The notes under the pieces are model-generated. The model was not told where the DNA came from. It ran no database searches and saw nothing but the letters and a program-made list of their open reading frames with translations. 7,787 nucleotides of DNA from Pseudomonadota bacterium (GTDB lineage Bacteria; Pseudomonadota; Gammaproteobacteria; Steroidobacterales; Steroidobacteraceae): assembly GCA_021850555.1 (NCBI GenBank), contig JAJZLX010000676.1, forward strand, positions 1-7,787, in the 5' to 3' direction. The position numbers and the translations under genes are program-made. Shown one piece after another: positions 6,226 through 7,787 of this stretch (its first letter is position 1; every line of letters begins with the position of its first letter).

Positions 6226-6909
6226 ATGAATACACAATCCTCAGCAGTAAAGCCGAAGTCCCGGGCGGGCAAGCGTTCCGGCCGCCGAACCGCGCGACCT
6301 CGCGCGGCGGAGAGTTCGCGTGAGGAGATTCTTACCGTTGCCACCGAGGAATTCGCGGAGCGTGGGCTCGCGGGGGCGCGTGTCGATGCGATCGCAGAGC
6401 GCACCCGGACCTCCAAGCGGATGATCTACTACTATTTCGAGAGTAAGGAGGGACTCTACAAGGCGGCACTGGAGCGCGTTTACTCGCAAATCAGGACGGT
6501 CGAGAGTCAGCTCGATATCGATTCGCTTTCGCCCATTGACGCGATGCGCCGGATTGTCGAGCTGACGTTCGATTATGATGAGAGCCACCCGCACTTCATC
6601 AGTTTGGTAAACGTTGAGAACGTCAATCACGGTCAATTTGTCTCAAAACTGGCCTCCATCCGTAAACGATATTCCAACGTCCTACAGCTCATGCAGTCGG
6701 TGCTCGACCGAGGCGTAGCGAGCGGTCAATTCCGCACCGATATAAATGCGATAGACGCGCGGTTAGTAGTTGGAGCACTGTGCTTCTTCAGGGTATCGAA
6801 CCGCTACACCTTCGGGGCTCTGTTCGATTGCGATCTCGCGGATGTGCAGACGCGGCGCCATCACCGGCAGATGATCGTCGATGCGGTCTTGCGCTTTCTT
6901 CGCGCCTGA
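6226..6909 (+). CDS. TetR/AcrR-family transcriptional regulator
   Basis: This 227-aa dimeric DNA-binding regulator has a basic N-terminal tail (residues 1-29, nine Lys/Arg), then a TetR_N helix-turn-helix: REEILTVATEEFAERGLAGARVDAIAERT (about 32-60) and the recognition helix TSKRMIYYYFESKEGLYKA (62-80). The C-terminal ligand domain has HPHFISLVNVENVNHG (121-136) and FFRVSNRYTFGALF (187-200), which resemble the domain type of NicS-like TetR regulators. Such proteins usually repress neighbouring genes until a small ligand binds. ATG 6226 is chosen because it gives a normal-length N-terminus; an in-frame extension back to 6100 has no typical features. Only a weak ribosome site (CAAGG, 6206-6210) precedes it. 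It follows the redox genes on the same strand after 404 bp. Its likely target is this locus, perhaps the palindrome at 1552-1563, but that is untested. Confidence 0.88.
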   Translation: MNTQSSAVKPKSRAGKRSGRRTARPRAAESSREEILTVATEEFAERGLAGARVDAIAERTRTSKRMIYYYFESKEGLYKAALERVYSQIRTVESQLDIDSLSPIDAMRRIVELTFDYDESHPHFISLVNVENVNHGQFVSKLASIRKRYSNVLQLMQSVLDRGVASGQFRTDINAIDARLVVGALCFFRVSNRYTFGALFDCDLADVQTRRHHRQMIVDAVLRFLRA

Positions 6910-7068
6910 CAGTTCCGACGACACGCGTCGCGCCCCCCGCCGCCGTCTGCATTCATAATGGTATCTATGTATTCTTGTCGAAAGCGTGTGGCCGTGGCCC
7001 ATGGATTGGCATCTCGCGCGATGAGGATGATGAGCTCGTCGTAGTGATAGCGAGCGGGTGTAGGGCAG
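6910..7068. other. gap containing the unresolved left end of the IS66 element
   Basis: No gene is seen. CGACG-acacg-CGTCG (6916-6930) is a small inverted repeat just after the TetR stop, without a T tract. The left terminal repeat of the IS66 element should lie between here and 7068, but it cannot be fixed because the matching right end is outside the window. Confidence 0.5.
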
Positions 7069-7506
7069 ATGGCGAGGATCAGAGCAGAAGGTGGCGGGCG
7101 GCGGATTGGGGCCGTGAGGAAGCGGGCGCGGCGCCGCTGGACGGTGGCGGAGAAGGTTCGGATCGTGCGGGAGATGGCGCGCACCGGGGCGGGGATGCGC
7201 GAGATCGGGCGGCGGCACGGTGCGCACGTGAGCATGCTGAAGCGGTGGCGTGCGCAGTATCGAGCGGGTGAGTTTGATGCGCGCCAGGCGATGACTGGGC
7301 GCGCGCGCCTGGTACCGGTTTGCGTGACGAGCGAGGAGACGGGCCCATCGCGGCGAGCTCAGCAGGCAGCAGCGCCAGGCGGTGCGAGCCCGACAGGCGG
7401 CGGAGCGATTGAGGTGCAGCTGACGGGAGGGCAGCGGCTGTGCATCCGGGGAACGGTCGACGCCGGGATGCTGCGCGCGGTGCTCGCGGAGCTGTCACGG
7501 TCATGA
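7069..7506 (+). CDS. tnpA: IS66-family accessory protein TnpA
   Basis: This 145-aa protein is the small DNA-binding accessory protein of IS66 elements. The helix-turn-helix lies in RRRWTVAEKVRIVREM (21-36) and MREIGRRHGAHVSMLKRWRAQY (43-64), the usual IS66 TnpA/Orf1 pattern. The C-terminus has the family's IEVQLTGGQRLCIRG strand pattern (114-128) and a final helix (132-143). The N-terminus is highly basic. The start ATG 7069 has AGGG just upstream at short spacing. The stop overlaps the tnpB start (ATGA, 7503-7506), indicating translational coupling. The middle section (about 85-112) is a low-complexity Ala/Gly/Pro linker. Confidence 0.9.
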   Translation: MARIRAEGGGRRIGAVRKRARRRWTVAEKVRIVREMARTGAGMREIGRRHGAHVSMLKRWRAQYRAGEFDARQAMTGRARLVPVCVTSEETGPSRRAQQAAAPGGASPTGGGAIEVQLTGGQRLCIRGTVDAGMLRAVLAELSRS

Positions 7507-7787
7507 TGGGCCACCCGGCGGGCGTGCGGATCTGGCTGGCGGCCGGCGTGACAGATCTTCGCAAAGGGTTCGAGGGTTTGAGCGCGCTGGTGCAGACCGC
7601 GCTGGGTCTGAACCCGTATTCCGGACAGATTTTCGTCTTTCGAGGTCGCCGAGGTGACCGGATCAAAATTCTCTGGGATACCCAGGACGGGCTCTGTCTT
7701 TTCTACAAGCGACTGCGCGGTGGGAAGTTCGTCTGGCCGAAGGCCGAGAGCGGGACGGTGTCATTGAGCGCAGCGCAACTATCGATG
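7503..7787 (+). CDS. tnpB: IS66-family accessory protein TnpB, 3' end beyond the window
   Basis: Ninety-five codons are visible and open to the window edge; the full protein is usually about 115 residues. Family motifs are AGVRIWLAAGVTDLRKGFEGL (6-26), GQIFVFRGRRGDRIKILW (41-58) and GLCLFYKRLRGGKFVWP (63-79), which identify the IS66 Orf2 (TnpB) family, an accessory protein needed for transposition of many IS66 elements. The start at ATG 7503 overlaps the tnpA stop by four bases; ATG 7506 is an alternative giving one residue less. The segment WDTQDG (58-63) differs slightly from the usual Trp-Trp-Asp-x-x-Gly. Confidence 0.9.
   Translation, partial: MMGHPAGVRIWLAAGVTDLRKGFEGLSALVQTALGLNPYSGQIFVFRGRRGDRIKILWDTQDGLCLFYKRLRGGKFVWPKAESGTVSLSAAQLSM

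Larger units (their letters stand above)
7069..7787 (+). mobile_element. IS66-family insertion sequence, left part only
   Basis: Two genes in the typical IS66 order, tnpA then tnpB with a 4-base overlap, identify the element. The tnpC gene for the DDE transposase and the right inverted repeat would follow beyond the window. The start given is that of tnpA; the true left end is some tens of bases upstream. Reading frames of both visible genes are intact, so this copy may be functional. Confidence 0.85.

Noticed and set aside
6910..7068. Exact left inverted repeat of the IS66 element
   Set aside because: No clear GTAA-type terminal sequence is visible and the right repeat is outside the window, so no boundary can be stated.
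1..7787. CRISPR array, tRNA or rRNA genes
   Set aside because: I noticed no regularly spaced direct repeats and no tRNA-like or rRNA-like sequence while reading both strands.

Overview
This is a GC-rich bacterial window. It has the look of an accessory region in a proteobacterium: an IS110-family element at the left edge, an IS66-family element running off the right edge, and a short same-strand set of redox and sugar-metabolism genes between them. Proteobacterial origin is inferred from the periplasmic PQQ dehydrogenase, cytochrome b561, Tat-type signal and IS66. I cannot name a genus.

Layout, all on the + strand. Bases 1 to about 1357 are the right part of an IS110-family element. Its transposase is broken by one in-frame TGA (838-840) at a position where the family normally has Gly, so it is called a pseudogene. 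Bases 1358-1631 are flanking DNA with a strong inverted repeat (1470-1494) and a good sigma70-like promoter (1544-1571) carrying a 12-bp palindrome in its spacer. This promoter should drive 1632-3848, an exported PQQ-dependent dehydrogenase of the glucose-dehydrogenase-like family with a C-terminal haem c site (CxxCH). Nineteen bases later comes 3868-4935, a ThuA-like protein with a twin-arginine signal. After about 280 bp comes a four-helix cytochrome b561 (5216-5821). After about 400 bp of gene-free, hairpin-rich DNA comes a TetR/AcrR-type regulator (6226-6909). From 7069 to the end is an IS66-family element: TnpA complete, then TnpB, which starts by a 4-base overlap and is cut by the window edge.

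Working model (inference): the dehydrogenase oxidises a sugar or related polyol in the periplasm with PQQ and passes electrons to its own haem c. Cytochrome b561 is a candidate membrane partner for electron exchange with the quinone pool. The exported ThuA-like protein would act on the same substrate or on its oxidised product. The TetR-type protein is the obvious local candidate to control the set, possibly through the palindrome in the dehydrogenase promoter. The dehydrogenase lacks a histidine that is conserved near the C-terminus of glucose dehydrogenases, so the substrate may not be glucose. The pairing of an exported ThuA-like protein with a PQQ/haem dehydrogenase is the most interesting biology here.
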